Made by a program: the position numbers and the translations under genes. From NCBI RefSeq assembly GCF_024679245.1, contig NC_090178.1, forward strand, positions 27,809,955-27,873,954: DNA of 64,000 bases. Reading direction: 5' to 3'. Under the pieces are notes generated by a model that did no database searches, had not been told where the DNA came from, and saw only the letters and a program-made list of their open reading frames with translations. This DNA comes from Pseudorasbora parva. Lineage: Eukaryota > Chordata > Actinopteri > Cypriniformes > Gobionidae. Of the stretch, positions 39,052-50,619 are shown one piece after another; positions within the stretch are counted from its first letter, which is position 1; each line of letters starts with the position of its first letter.

Positions 39052-41986
39052 CCTCATCTATAGGTGTCTGATTCACAAAATATTCTCTTTCCTCCATGTC
39101 TTTCTCTTGTCTCCTCTGATCATTCTCCTCCATCATCTTTTGCTCCTCTTGGCTTCCAGTGTTGCAGCTCCTTAGTGCTCTCTTTAACTGATTCCAGAAC
39201 AGTTCTTTTGCACTGCTTGGATCAGAACAATTTGACCCAGGCCACTGCAAATAGGTCTTTTTGAGCATGACTTTTCTCATACGGTGATAAGTGGACAGTT
39301 GCCTCTTGGGTAAAGGCTCCAGAAAGACCAACAAAAGCACGTCCTGCATTTCTTGAAAGAGACGATAGCTGGCCAACTGGATCTCCAGTGAGCACCATTC
39401 ACTGCGAAGGAAGCTCTGACTGACCACGCAGATCGTTTTGCGACTTCCATATACAGCAGCCACAATGTTGTCAACAATATCACGGCCCAGCTCGAAATCT
39501 CTGTGGTGGAGGCAGAGCCGAAAAGAAGAACCCTCGAGATTCGGCAGCAACTGTTCCATTACCCACTCTTCATCGGCTGAGTTGTAGGAAACAAAGGCGT
39601 CATATTTGTATTTCTCCTCTTGGTCCCTTAAGCGACGCCACTGTTCTCCAAACCATGATCGAAACACATAGTAGCCGTACTTAAATTTCCAATAAAGTCT
39701 GACATAGAGAAATGGAATTAAGGTTAATAAGATTGTGAATGTGAAAGTTGAGGAAAAGAGGTAGAGTGCTATGTCCAAATAACACACATTAGTGTCAAAG
39801 TTGTGAAAATATGAGCCTGGATGGTCTTGGCATGTAATATTGAAAAGATATGGAAATTGGAGTCTCTTACTGCTTAGGGTCCAGTTCTGTAGATCACTAT
39901 TCTGGCAGCCACAACTGAGAGGACAACTGCGCATGTCAATGTATGTTAGATTGGTCAGATTGTCCAATAAACTGATGTCCAAGGACATCATGTCATTGCG
40001 ATTCAGATAGAGTGTCTTTAGTCCTGTCAAATTTCCAAAGACCTCTTTTGAAAAAGATTTAATGCCCATGTTCTCAACAGATAACTTCTTCAGTTTTCGA
40101 AGGTTTTTGAAAATACCAGGTTTGAGTTTGGCGATCCCAGCACATGAGTCTTTCAGAGTTAAGTACTCCAAGTTTTTCAGGTCATCAAATGTTTCAGCAC
40201 CAAATCCAATTATATGGTTGTTGGTGAGGTAAAGACTTTTCAGAGAAGTTAGACCCCGGAAAAACGCACCCGGCAACAAGTTTATGCCATTTGGTTTCTG
40301 CGCATCAAGCTTCAGGTCAAGAAGACGAGACATATTTATAAATGGTGAGAATGTTGTTTTCCTAAAATAACAAATGTTGTTAGCCTGTAAATCCAGCACC
40401 TGCAGGGTGGAATGAAGTTTCCCAAAGAGCCTGCCGTCAATCTTTTTTAGACGATTTCTATCTAAATACAAATTGGCCAAGCTATGCAGCCCATCAAATG
40501 CATGTGGCTTCAGCTGTGTGATCTTGTTCCCACCTAAATCTAAAATAGTTAGATTTGACAGAGAATAAAAGGTATAGTTGAAAATTACAGCTATTTGGTT
40601 GTTGCGTAGGTTGAGAGTTTTCAGGCTGATAAGATCTTCAAAGCTGTCGTTGTACACGTCGGTCAAAAGGTTGTTGTCGAGACGAAGTGTTACAAGATCT
40701 TTGAGCCCACTTAAGGCTTTATGGTCCATATAAGCAATTATGTTTATGTTTAGCTCGAGTGTTGTTAATTTTGGTGTATTACGGAAGGCAAAACTATTGA
40801 CCTGTAGAATACGATTGTATCGATAGCTCAGGTTTCTCAGGCTGTAGATGTTTTTATTTTTGCTGCAGGACTTTAAGTTGGTCAGATGGTTATGTTCCAT
40901 TTTGAGACTTTCCAGTTGGTTCTGACCATGCAGAAACTGCAAGTAGTCCGTGGTTTTTATCTCGTTCCGTGAGAGGTCCATTACACCTGTGATATTGGGG
41001 CAATGAGAAAATGTGTTGTTTTTTAGAACTTTTATGGAATTGCTCTGGAGGATCATTTTAGGTATGTGTTGCGTTTTACGATGTCGCAGAAAACGACACA
41101 GCGATAACAGTGCACGAGAGTCCTTGAGTTTCAAACCGGAGAAGTCGATGCTCCACGGTTGTACATTGGTATAATTAAGAAGCTTGCTAGCAGAGACATT
41201 GGTAAAGCGCATGCGCAGGTAAGTTATATTCTCCAGATTCAGGCCCTCAAAATGCTCGGATGATAATTTTTTGTTTTCTGATAAATCTAGCACTTTCACA
41301 TACATTAGGAAAGACTTGTCACATCCCAGTTTGTACAGTTTATTATCACTTAGGTAGAGTTTAGCAAGCGACTCTGGCAGGCGGTGGGAGTGATGAAGGG
41401 TGGTTAGCTTGTTAAAAGAAAGGTCCAGTTTTATCAAGCTGGACAGGTTCGTTATGCATTCAACCAAAGCAGAGAAGTTTTTCAGGTAATTCTTGCGTAG
41501 GTCGAGAATCTGTAGGTTTGTCAATTTGGAAAACAGGAACTTGTCAGTATTATTGAGTTTGTTGCTTCCCAGGAAGAGCATTGTGAGGTTATAGAGGTCA
41601 CTGAAGACGTCACGGTGGAGAGATGGTAAGTTATTGCAGGACAGATTTAAAATCTGAAGTTGGTGCAGATTATTAAAAGCATCTTCGTGGATTTCAGCAA
41701 TATGGTTATTGTCCAGTACCAGAGATGTCAGATTGGGCAGATGATGGAAGCTTTGGCCATGAACATGTGTAGTGTTACTAAAAGAGACTGTAAGGTTTGT
41801 TGCTGTGGGAAATACATCATCCACAATTGTAGTTATGTCTGGTTGGTGACATTTAATACAGCGGAAGGTTTTATGGTTAGAATCTGGGATCTCTATGCAA
41901 CTCCTGAAACTGTAGCTGAAGGCAAGTTTAAGGAGACAGATAAATACCGCCTTTAGGATCAGTTCACGGCATGCAGGATCTGCCAT
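39029..41986 (-). CDS. Toll-like receptor of the fish TLR13/19-22 type
   Basis: One uninterrupted coding exon, 985 residues from the ATG at 41986. An upstream in-frame GTG at 42001 is not a likely start, and a TTTTTTTCTAG acceptor near 42090 points to a 5' UTR intron. Order: signal peptide (about 1-25), a short Cys-containing N cap, more than 20 leucine-rich repeats (about 55-690), an LRR-CT with CPLSCGC, a transmembrane segment (about 738-763), then a TIR domain (about 790-935) with YDAFVSY, RDFELG and box 3 FW. It senses microbial ligands at the surface or in endosomes and signals through TIR adaptors (family knowledge). Odd points: the BB-loop Pro is Leu (L833) and a charged tail of about 50 residues follows the TIR, ending in VYYLMP. 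Among fish TLRs it fits the TLR19/20/21/22 group; I cannot choose between them by eye. Confidence 0.93.
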   Translation of the reverse strand: MADPACRELILKAVFICLLKLAFSYSFRSCIEIPDSNHKTFRCIKCHQPDITTIVDDVFPTATNLTVSFSNTTHVHGQSFHHLPNLTSLVLDNNHIAEIHEDAFNNLHQLQILNLSCNNLPSLHRDVFSDLYNLTMLFLGSNKLNNTDKFLFSKLTNLQILDLRKNYLKNFSALVECITNLSSLIKLDLSFNKLTTLHHSHRLPESLAKLYLSDNKLYKLGCDKSFLMYVKVLDLSENKKLSSEHFEGLNLENITYLRMRFTNVSASKLLNYTNVQPWSIDFSGLKLKDSRALLSLCRFLRHRKTQHIPKMILQSNSIKVLKNNTFSHCPNITGVMDLSRNEIKTTDYLQFLHGQNQLESLKMEHNHLTNLKSCSKNKNIYSLRNLSYRYNRILQVNSFAFRNTPKLTTLELNINIIAYMDHKALSGLKDLVTLRLDNNLLTDVYNDSFEDLISLKTLNLRNNQIAVIFNYTFYSLSNLTILDLGGNKITQLKPHAFDGLHSLANLYLDRNRLKKIDGRLFGKLHSTLQVLDLQANNICYFRKTTFSPFINMSRLLDLKLDAQKPNGINLLPGAFFRGLTSLKSLYLTNNHIIGFGAETFDDLKNLEYLTLKDSCAGIAKLKPGIFKNLRKLKKLSVENMGIKSFSKEVFGNLTGLKTLYLNRNDMMSLDISLLDNLTNLTYIDMRSCPLSCGCQNSDLQNWTLSSKRLQFPYLFNITCQDHPGSYFHNFDTNVCYLDIALYLFSSTFTFTILLTLIPFLYVRLYWKFKYGYYVFRSWFGEQWRRLRDQEEKYKYDAFVSYNSADEEWVMEQLLPNLEGSSFRLCLHHRDFELGRDIVDNIVAAVYGSRKTICVVSQSFLRSEWCSLEIQLASYRLFQEMQDVLLLVFLEPLPKRQLSTYHRMRKVMLKKTYLQWPGSNCSDPSSAKELFWNQLKRALRSCNTGSQEEQKMMEENDQRRQEKDMEEREYFVNQTPIDEEVYYLMP

Positions 41987-42089
41987 ATTTTTCAGTTCCA
42001 CTTTTATATGCCTTCATCAAAGACCAACACAACAAGGATCTTCACTCAGTATGAGCAGCACCTAAATCCAATACTGAGAGTTTATCACA

Positions 42090-43078
42090 GCTAGAAAAAA
42101 ACAGGGAAAGGTTAATCAATTTAAAAATAAATCTGAAATAAAGTTATTACATGTTGATCCATAATGCTATTAGTCAAATTGACATTTCTTCCAGTTAAAT
42201 AGAACAGAAACAGAAAATGGATGTTTTATGAATTTTTTTAATTAATTATCAGATACATAAAATGACTTTGAATGTGATGGAAATATATCTAATATGAATA
42301 GATGCAAAAAGTACATCAAAAAACATTAAATTACACCTAAACAAACTTCACTAAAGTAAACTCTCATAGCCTGTCTCAGGTGACAATTTCACTCTTTTGT
42401 TCTATTCACGTCAACTTCCTTAAAGTTGTAAATAAAACAAGAATGGATTGAAACAACAAAACAATGTTAAAGAAGTTTACATGAAAATGCATGACACATA
42501 CTTATTAAATTTCTCTGTCATTCTTCATTTGATCACCTACTGATGTTACGTACATACAGAGGGCAAAGGCATAAATCTGGTCACAGTGAACAAAGTAGAC
42601 AGAGAGCTAACATTATATTAATCAGGGGAAAGTTTGAAAGCAGCGAGTAATCCCAAATAACCCAAGATCTCATTTCTTTCAATAGTTCATATCATTATGT
42701 TGGCTATTTGTCATTTGAACATTCCCTAAATACAAACAGAAATGTAATTCAGTACCTTACCTTCATGACATTGTTCCCGATCATTTTGTAGAACGATCAT
42801 AGCCGTTCTCTCTTTTAAACAAAAGATTCTCTTCACATGAATAGAAAGAGGAACCAAAAAGGTTTCAAGAGCATGGAAGATCAGACAATGGGGCACAATG
42901 CCTGATCCGATTAACTGAATACTTGAATACTTTAATGAAGGATTGATTCCTAATGGAAACTCTCTGGTCATTTCAATCATAGATATAGTTTGAAACATTC
43001 TAAAAGAAGAAGAAAAAATCCAGCCATTCAGGCATTTTTGGAAAAAGTCAGTTCTCTTCTCTTCATTTTCTTTTTAAA
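42090..43078. other. TLR upstream region, non-coding
   Basis: No coding exon seen. It probably contains the TLR's first non-coding exon and promoter (minus strand), and beyond that the cornifelin-like gene's 3' UTR. Confidence 0.4.
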
Positions 43079-44687
43079 TTAGCCACTCGCCTTCTGTTCT
43101 CGAGCCATCTGACAGAGTCCGCAGAAAGGACAGCAGGTCATGATCACCCAGTCATCACAGACAGAGCCCTAAAAGACACAAGGCAATACTGCAGTGCTAG
43201 TCTCTCAAACCAGTGCTATGAAATGATAGATTTCAGCAGGAATTACAACACCTACATCAACATCAGAAAAAGCAATAATCAATGCTGAAAAATATTTTTA
43301 TTGCATGGCCTACATTAATACGATATTTGTCACGGATGCTGGTTCTCAATGCAATCATAGCTCCAGGTAGGAAGGGCAAACAGCAGCTGTCACCATTATC
43401 CTGTGCCACCTTACAACCCAAGATGCAAGGAATAAATGCCCCGCACAGACCTGAGGAACAAACCAGTGTCAGAATTCACACTTTTTTTTTTTTTGCAATA
43501 TGAGGCTTGTGAGGTTCAAGCCACTTACTCATCAAATCAAAGTTCATTAAGTTGTACTCAAGTTGTTCCAAACCTGTTTGTATTTCTTATTTTTCGCTGG
43601 ACCACTGACTGTCATTGTATGGACAAACAAATATTTTTTTTGTCCATCAACAAAAAAACTTAAAAAAGAATTCTTTAAAGAAAGTCACACAGGATTAAAA
43701 TGACATGAGTAAATGTATTTATTTTTAGGGAAGAATTTTCATTTTTAGTGAAGCAACTCCTTTAACAAATTACCAAATGAATACCCATGATTTACTCACC
43801 CTCAAGTCATATATGACATTATTCTTTCAGACGAATAAAAGTGTTATTAAAAATGTCCTGGCTCTTCCCAGCTTTATAAATTGTTGTTCTGCTTTTGAAG
43901 TCCATAAAAATACATCTATCCATCAAATAACGTGCTCCACATGGGCTAGGGGGGTTAATAAACACCTTCTGAAGCAAAAAAAAAAAAGTTTGTGTAAGAA
44001 AAATATCCATATTTAAATCTTTTTGAATTAAAGTTCCGATCGTCGTCCGTGGAAAAGTGTTGAAAGTTCCTTCTCGGAGTTTAAGATGCGTACTCGATGT
44101 CTGACGCGTATAAACGCCTTTGAACTCCAGAGGCACTTTCAACACTTTTCCCATAAACTGAATACAGAAGGCGATCGGCCGAAACGTTACTTTATAAAGC
44201 TTTAAATGTTTATATTTTTCTTACACAAACGCATCAGTTCACTTCAGAAGGCATTTATTAACCTCCCGGAGGGCGTGGAGCACGTTATTTGATGAACAGA
44301 TTTTATGGACTTCAAAAACAGAACAACAATCACTGCCATTATAAATCTTGGATTAGCCAGGACTTTTTTAATATAACTCAACATTTATTCATCTGAAAGA
44401 AGAATGTCATATACACCTAAGATGACTTGAGGGTGAGTAAGTCATGGGCTTACTCTTTTTCATGAGTAAGTCATGGGCTTACTCAATTTTCATTTTTGGG
44501 TGAACTAACCCTTTAGGCAAAATACATTTACATTAGAAAACTCTCTCTTTCTCTCTCACACACATACACACTCACAAATGCCGCAGTCGTCGCAACAGTC
44601 ACAGACATCAGTGCTCCAGTGAGAAACGGTGTAGCTGGTTACAGTCATTTGTGGCTGGGAAGTCATTGCTTCAGTTTGATATGACAT
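43079..44687 (-). CDS. cnfn: Cornifelin-like protein (PLAC8/Cys-rich family)
   Basis: Three coding exons on the minus strand: 44687-44576, 43450-43314 and 43168-43079 (phase 1, then phase 0), total 339 nt, 112 residues, the same length as human cornifelin. The protein starts MSYQTEAMTSQPQ, then W24-S-T-D, a Cys-rich block (VCDCCDDCGICLCG), CCLPFLPG, a RTSIRDKYRI segment and NGSVCDDW, ending CCPFCGLCQMARE, which lines up with human cornifelin's GSVGHDW and ALCQMAREL. PLAC8-family proteins are small Cys-rich proteins; cornifelin is part of the cornified envelope in mammals, so the fish role, probably epithelial, is inferred. The gene is interrupted in intron 1 by a palindromic MITE. Its position near the pafah1b3/prr19 pair fits CNFN in human 19q13.2, but fish have several plac8-like paralogues. 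Confidence 0.9.
43690..44516. mobile_element. Palindromic MITE in cnfn-like intron 1
   Basis: The two arms share, in inverse order: TACTCACCCTCAAGTCAT, CTGGCTCTTCCCAGCTTTAT, TTTGAAGTCCATAAAA, ATCAAATAACGTGCTCCAC and TTAATAAACACCTTCTGAAG. The unpaired core (about 44030-44160) contains a second small inverted repeat around GAAAAGTGTTGAAAG. It is a full copy of the family whose half-copies lie at 3494, 53610 and 62930. Confidence 0.85.
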
Positions 44688-44699
44688 CACTGACAAAAG

Positions 44700-47600
44700 A
44701 CACACAGAAAAATATGATCATTTACAATTTTTTTGGCACTTTTACGTTGAATTTGTAATTAAAAATACAGTAAAGTCTTTTTTCTATATAAGTAAACAAC
44801 AACAACATTTTTTATATTTGATACTAGCAAAGATTGGTTAAATAAGTATGAATTAGGGCATAACATGATTCCCCTCTCTCTCACCTGTTTCCTTGGAAAG
44901 GCTTCCTGGTACTGTATGTGTCTTACTTCCACAGGGAAAGATGTTCAATTATAGGTCTCAGTGAAGTTGGAAATCACCTCAACATGACATAGAGGAAGAG
45001 AAACTTCCTCGAGAAACGAGTTTTTGCAGTGGTGGGTGGTTTATGTGAGCTGTAAACTGAAGGGTGAAGTGTTTGATTTGGGGGTGAGGAGTTTTACATG
45101 ATTTCAGGTTCTCCACACCTTTCCTTCAAGACAGTATGTTATCTGCAACCCATAAAACATTTTGAAGAGAACATTGTGTTTTTGTGCCTCATCATTGTGT
45201 ACACTGGCCCTTTTGACAGATGAGTAATTGCCTTCAGAAAATCACCACACTGCGCAAATAGGGAGTTCTGACTTCATTTTTAACTCTACGATATATATCA
45301 CAAACACTCATGCCGTTCATAGCTGTGAATTATCTGAACCATTTTAGAGAATTATTCCATTGCTAATTGGCAGATTTCTGCAATCTGTTTGGACGAGCAG
45401 GTCCACAATGGAGTTCAACAGTGCCCTGCACTTTTTCAGCGGCCTTGATTCCGGGACTACTTTTTCCAACAGGGATTTTTATTTTATTTTTTATGTTAAG
45501 AGTTATAGGTCATAACCCAAAGTGAGTTAAATCACAAAATTATAAACTGAATTGAAGCAAATAAAAATTATTGAATGTATTTATTCATTTCTATTTATAG
45601 ATCGATGTGCCACAAACTGACTACATGTTTGAAAAATATTACCACCTTTTATATACATTTAATTGATATTTAAAATAAAAAACATGCTCACACAATTTAT
45701 TGGGCTATTTATTTATGACTTTGTGTCACTATTACATCAGTAAAAGTGGCACAACATACAGCGACATGTTCTGCAACATGGTTTGTGGCACATGACGCAA
45801 TCCTTCAGCATGTCACAATTTTTAGTTGCACATGCCAATGAAAGCCAGACATGCCACAGTGCATGTGTCAAATAATTCTGTGCTTAAGATGTCACAATAT
45901 TAATACTGCTACTGGAGAAGTACAAGAATCTCTCTAGAGTGAGTCATCATCATTTTGTAAAAGCCTTCCTGGTTAAACATAAAAGCACAGTGCACATATA
46001 TTGTTGAATATTTGCAAAATTATCCACAAATAATGCTAAGGTGGTGCCTAGGATCAATCAGTACCAAAAAAAAATACAAAACCGGTCCTAATTGAAAGGA
46101 AACAAGTTAAGAAATAGATTGAATACAGTATTTAGTAATAATATAATATAAGGTTATAAAAGCTATTTTTAAAAGGCCAGTCATTTTTAACTAGCAACAC
46201 CAAAGCTTGTTTTCAACACAGCATAAAGGTTGTTATTTTTCAAAATAAATTCCCAATGTTGAGAAAATTGAAGGGGATTTTTTACTTCCAGAACCTGTTA
46301 CATTCTGATCCTGAATTCTGAGCCTGTAGTATACAGTCTATACTATTTCTAACGGCAAAACTATGCTAGACAGCTCTGAATTCAGATTGTCGCTTTGAAT
46401 TCCAGACTCCTTTGGTTGTAATTGTGCTGCATTCTATTTGATTGGTTGGAATGGGGGCAATTTGGAAAGCCAAATTTGCAAAGCTATACTCGATTTGCTT
46501 GCCCAAGCGGAAAAATAACTGTTTTCGGATATTTGCCGTACAAAAAAAAAATCACCTAAACGCAGCTGATGCAAAACTAATTAAACCACACCAAATTAAT
46601 AAAAGTAAACCTTCTGGCAACATGTAAGCAAAGTAGCAAACATAAAAACAATCAAAGAATGATTTTCATTTACAGGTAGAAAATGGACATACTTTTAAAT
46701 CATGCCATGTTTTCTCTTGTTTTTAGGCTGTGGCTTTGAGTTTATCCTCTACACCAGCTGTGATGGTTACATTATGGTAGAGGAGGGTGCGGTGGAGTTG
46801 AATGTTACAGCATATACCAGGTTGAAAAAGTCACAGCTCGGCTCACCCCTGAACAGACACCGTCCTGTTTACCCCATAGAGAAAAAGACTAAAACAAAAG
46901 AAAAATGGCTGTAACTTCTAAACTTTGATTTTCAGGCCTAAGTTCTCTTTTGAAATGCAAAACTTTGAACTTTCACGTCCACATGAATCAGAATCAAACA
47001 AAATACAAAGGAAACTGAAAAGGGAAGCTCTTATATTAGTATGTAGAGTGTATTAGAGTGTATTCTTTGCACAAAAGATTTTTTATGGAAGATTGTGTGA
47101 CACTGGTCCAAAAAGGGCTTAGAGTCAAAGTAAAAAGTCTGGCCATGTATACGTTGAATTTTGGAGGATGATGCGTCTAAAGAGTGAGTTGTATGAAAGT
47201 CACTGTAAAAAATCCAACTTATGTTTTATATGACAAATTCAGCTGTTAAAGTTTATTCAACTATTTAACATGAAAAAAGTTGAGATAACGCAAACAAAGT
47301 TTGTACAACTATTGACCCTAAGTTGAGAAAACTCAAAAATGTTCTGCAGCTGGTTGCCTTAAACTTTTAAGTTTTCTCAACATTTTATGTTGAGAAAGTT
47401 TTCTCAACATTTTATTTTTATTTTTTTTACAGTTTACATTTGAAGTAATCAGGGCGTGTATACATGAGCACAGAATACACAACATATAAACAGATTTAAG
47501 ACTCCCGCCCCTTAAGTAAATGATCTTTTTAAAAGAAACACCCATCTAAGAATGGGAAATTCCACACGCTTTACAGTTCTCGACAGTTATGAAGTACTGT

Positions 47601-48011
47601 ATTTAGTACCTTTATTTTCATGTGAAAACATGAAATATTAGCATACTCAGCAGTAGTTTCTGATTTATAGCTTCAAATTCATATTTTAAGATTGTTGTGC
47701 ATAATCTACAGCCAGTTCCTCTCCCATTCTGATCACAGTAACCACATACAGACGTGCACAGACCACGTGATTGCACAATGCCTGAAGATATGTTGCACAA
47801 CAGGCAAAATCACACTCCACAGTTTCAAATGTTTTAAACAGAGATCAACTAACAGATCTGAAACACCACCTTGTTGCATTAGCATTAGAAACGGGAAGCT
47901 TTGAGGTCAGAGAATCAACTGTTATGCTGACATTTCTGTATCTTTAAGCTTAGTACATCTGTGATGCAAAATAATGCATCGACAAAATAAAAAAGTAAAT
48001 AATCATTTATT
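44700..48011. other. Gene-free stretch
   Basis: No exon can be supported. A T-rich MITE-like inverted repeat lies at about 47202-47432 (ACTGTAAAAAATCCAAC ... TTTTTTTTACAGTTT), related to the GGTTGCCTTAAA family below. The 46702-46914 ORF follows a TTTTTAG acceptor-like site but matches no family I know. Confidence 0.5.
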
Positions 48012-48111
48012 CAGAGGTGGACAAAGTACACAACTCTACTACTTGAGTCAAAGTAAAAGTACTCAAATATTACTCCGTTACAAGTGAAAGTTCTAAAAAC
48101 TGATTTTTTTC

Positions 48112-49360
48112 TTAAAGGGTTAGTTCACCCAAAAATGAAAATTATCTCATTAATGACTAACCCTCATGCCATTCCACACCATAAGACCTCCATTCATCTT
48201 CGGAACACAGTTTAAGATATTTTATATTTAGTCCAAGAGCTTTCTGTCCCTCTATTGAAAATGTATGTATACTGTCCGTGTCCAGAAAGGTAATAAAAAC
48301 ATCATCAAAGTCCGTATGTGACTTCAGTGGGTTAGTTCAAATTTTTTGAAACATCGTAAATACAATTTGGTCAAAAATAACAAAAACTACAACTTTATTC
48401 CTCATTGTCTTCTCTTCTGGGTCTATTTTCAATCCGCGTTCGCGACTCCACACACTGTAAAAAAATATTTAGAAAAAAAGTTACCTGGTTGCCTTAAAAT
48501 TTTGAGTTCATTGAAAATAAAATTTTGAGTTAATACAATGAAAATCTTTATGAAAATATTATTAAAAGATTTTGTAAGCATATTGGGTAATTGTGTGTGT
48601 TTTATTTCTGATGACACGGTGAAACATGACGAAAATAGCACTATTTTCATGATTTATAAAAAAATGTATGTGGTTCAGATACAATAATATTTTGAGTTTC
48701 TATTTATTAAACAAATTTCCTTCATTGTATCAACTCACATTTTTAATTTCAATCAACTCAAAATTTTAAGGCAACCAGGTTACTTACTTTTTTAAGTTAA
48801 ACCAACAAAAACCAACAAACATTTTTTTACAGTGCAGTGACGCTGCTGACGTCTTATCTTGTGCGCCCGCGTATTCGGGTTCAAATAAATATGGCTTCTG
48901 CAAAAAAAAATGCAAGTCTTCCTCTCTGTCGAAATCCTTAGACATGTTTGCGAAGGTTGTTTTGTTTACAGCGTGCTTCTCCCTCAGACTATAAACGACG
49001 CTCGGTGCACCAGATAACACGTCAGCAGTGCCGTTAATGACAACAACCCCGGAGGAGAAGACAATGCTGAATAAAGGCATAGGTTTTGTTATTTTTGGAC
49101 CAAAATGTATTTTCGATGCTTCAAGAGATTCTAACTAACCCACTGAAGTCACATACGGACTACTTTGATGATGTTTTTATTAACTTTCTGGACATGGACA
49201 GTATACATACATTTTCAATGGAGGAACAGAAAGCTCTCTGACTAAATATAAAATATCTTAAACTGTTTTCCGAAGATAAACGGAGGTCTTACGACATGGA
49301 ACGACATTAGGGCGAGTCAATAATAACAGAATTTTCATTTTTGGTGAGCTAACCCTTTAA
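48112..49360. mobile_element. Palindromic MITE, itself carrying an insertion
   Basis: Starts TTAAAGGGTTAGTTCACCC and ends TGAGCTAACCCTTTAA. The arms share GACCTCCATTCATCTTCGGA / TCCGAAGATAAACGGAGGTC and ACATCATCAAAGTCCGTATG / its inverse. It is interrupted by the element at 48453-48834. A shorter family member is at 60142-60590. Confidence 0.85.
48453..48834. mobile_element. GGTTGCCTTAAAATTTTGAG MITE (inner copy)
   Basis: The inverted ends are CACTGTAAAAAAATATTT and ATTTTTTTACAGTG, with inner TACCTGGTTGCCTTAAAATT and AATTTTAAGGCAACCAGGTTA. A close second copy lies at 59268-59669, which helps define the boundaries. Confidence 0.88.
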
Positions 49361-49559
49361 GTAAAAGTACAGATTGTACTTTTGTTTTTAAAAGTACTTT
49401 AGTATCAAAAGTTAATTTTCTTTTTTTATGTCAATGTATTATTTTGTTATTGTTGCATTGTTGTATAAATGCACATTATGCCATCATGGTGGTTTAAGCG
49501 AGTCATCTGAACATAGCATATGACTACATTAAACTCATTTAAATACTTATATAAAAGTT

Positions 49560-50619
49560 TAGGGCTGTCAATCGATTAAAATATTTAATCGCGATTAATC
49601 GCATGATTGCCATGAGTTAACTAGCGATTAATCACAATTTAATCGCACATTTTTAGCAATTGTAAATGTATCTTACATTAAGTTTAAATTAAGTTTTTAG
49701 TACTCTAATCAACATGGGTATGGACAAATGTGCATGCTTTATGCAAATGTACATTTATTATTAGTAAAATCATACTTATTCCATAATAATCAATACAGCA
49801 TGAAGACTAGACATAGCAAAGGTCATAGATGCTTATCTAAGAAATTGTTCATGTCTCTTAAGCCTAAACTTAAAAATTAAGAGTAAGTAGTGATTTCTAT
49901 CATTTTAAGAATATAAAGGGAGTTTTTACACTGGCAGTTAATTTAAAGCAGGGCACAGTTCGTATGAAAAATTGGTAATGTGTACTAACCAGTGAGCACC
50001 AGAACCACACCATACCTGGAGGAGGTCCATATTCCACGAGTAGGAATATAGTGCGGCCCCTTTAAGAGATCGCATTCCCTATTGAACTGCCGGTATTTTG
50101 CGTGTTCGCGCCGAACTGGGCCGCGATTCACGTGGACAGTGTGAAGAACGCGGACTCGGGAGCGCGCTTGTTCAGGAAAGTAACCTGTGCATTCGCGGAT
50201 TGTAATGTATTTAGTTTAATAAGCAGTGATGTGTTAATGATTTACCTCAGAGGAGAGTGATCTGCAGTGCATCTTGCTCAGACTGCAGAGAATGGGCTCA
50301 GTAAAAAAAACGCAGTTTTCTTTCTGGAGTCTAATAAAAGTTAAACAGAAAATATGGTAGCTTATGTAGGCAATAACTGCACTTTTGGTTTAGAATATTA
50401 ATGTTAATGTCAACCCTTTTCTTTCCCTATTAATGTTTGCTGCTGCATCCTTTGTGTCTGAATGCTCTCACGTTTTCCAACTACTATGCCACGGATCAAA
50501 CAGAAAATGCACCATGCGTTAACGCGCGTTAATAAATTTAGTGGCGTTAAAATGAATTTGCATTAACGCGTTATTGACGCGTTATTAACGCATTATTAGC
50601 GTTAACTTTGACAGCCCTA
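49560..50619. mobile_element. hAT-type element with perfect 8-bp target duplication
   Basis: Termini TAGGGCTGTCAATCGATTAA and TTGACAGCCCTA; both sides are flanked by TAAAAGTT (49552-49559 and 50620-50627), the 8-bp duplication typical of hAT. Inside are the GCGATTAATCGC and TTAACGCGTTATT phrases. No ORF of note, so it is a non-autonomous copy. It has inserted into the outer element at 48012-51099. Confidence 0.9.

Noticed and set aside
42003..42010. TATAAAAG 17 nt before the TLR start codon (minus strand)
   Set aside because: Too close to the ATG to be its TATA box, and an acceptor near 42090 indicates that this is already inside the 5' UTR exon.
42726..42998. 90-codon minus-strand ORF between TLR and cnfn-like genes
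   Set aside because: Low complexity of features, no domain, lies where a TLR 5' UTR or promoter is expected.
46702..46914. 70-codon ORF after an acceptor-like TTTTTAG
   Set aside because: No known family, no partner exon with a fitting donor, no neighbouring conservation clue.
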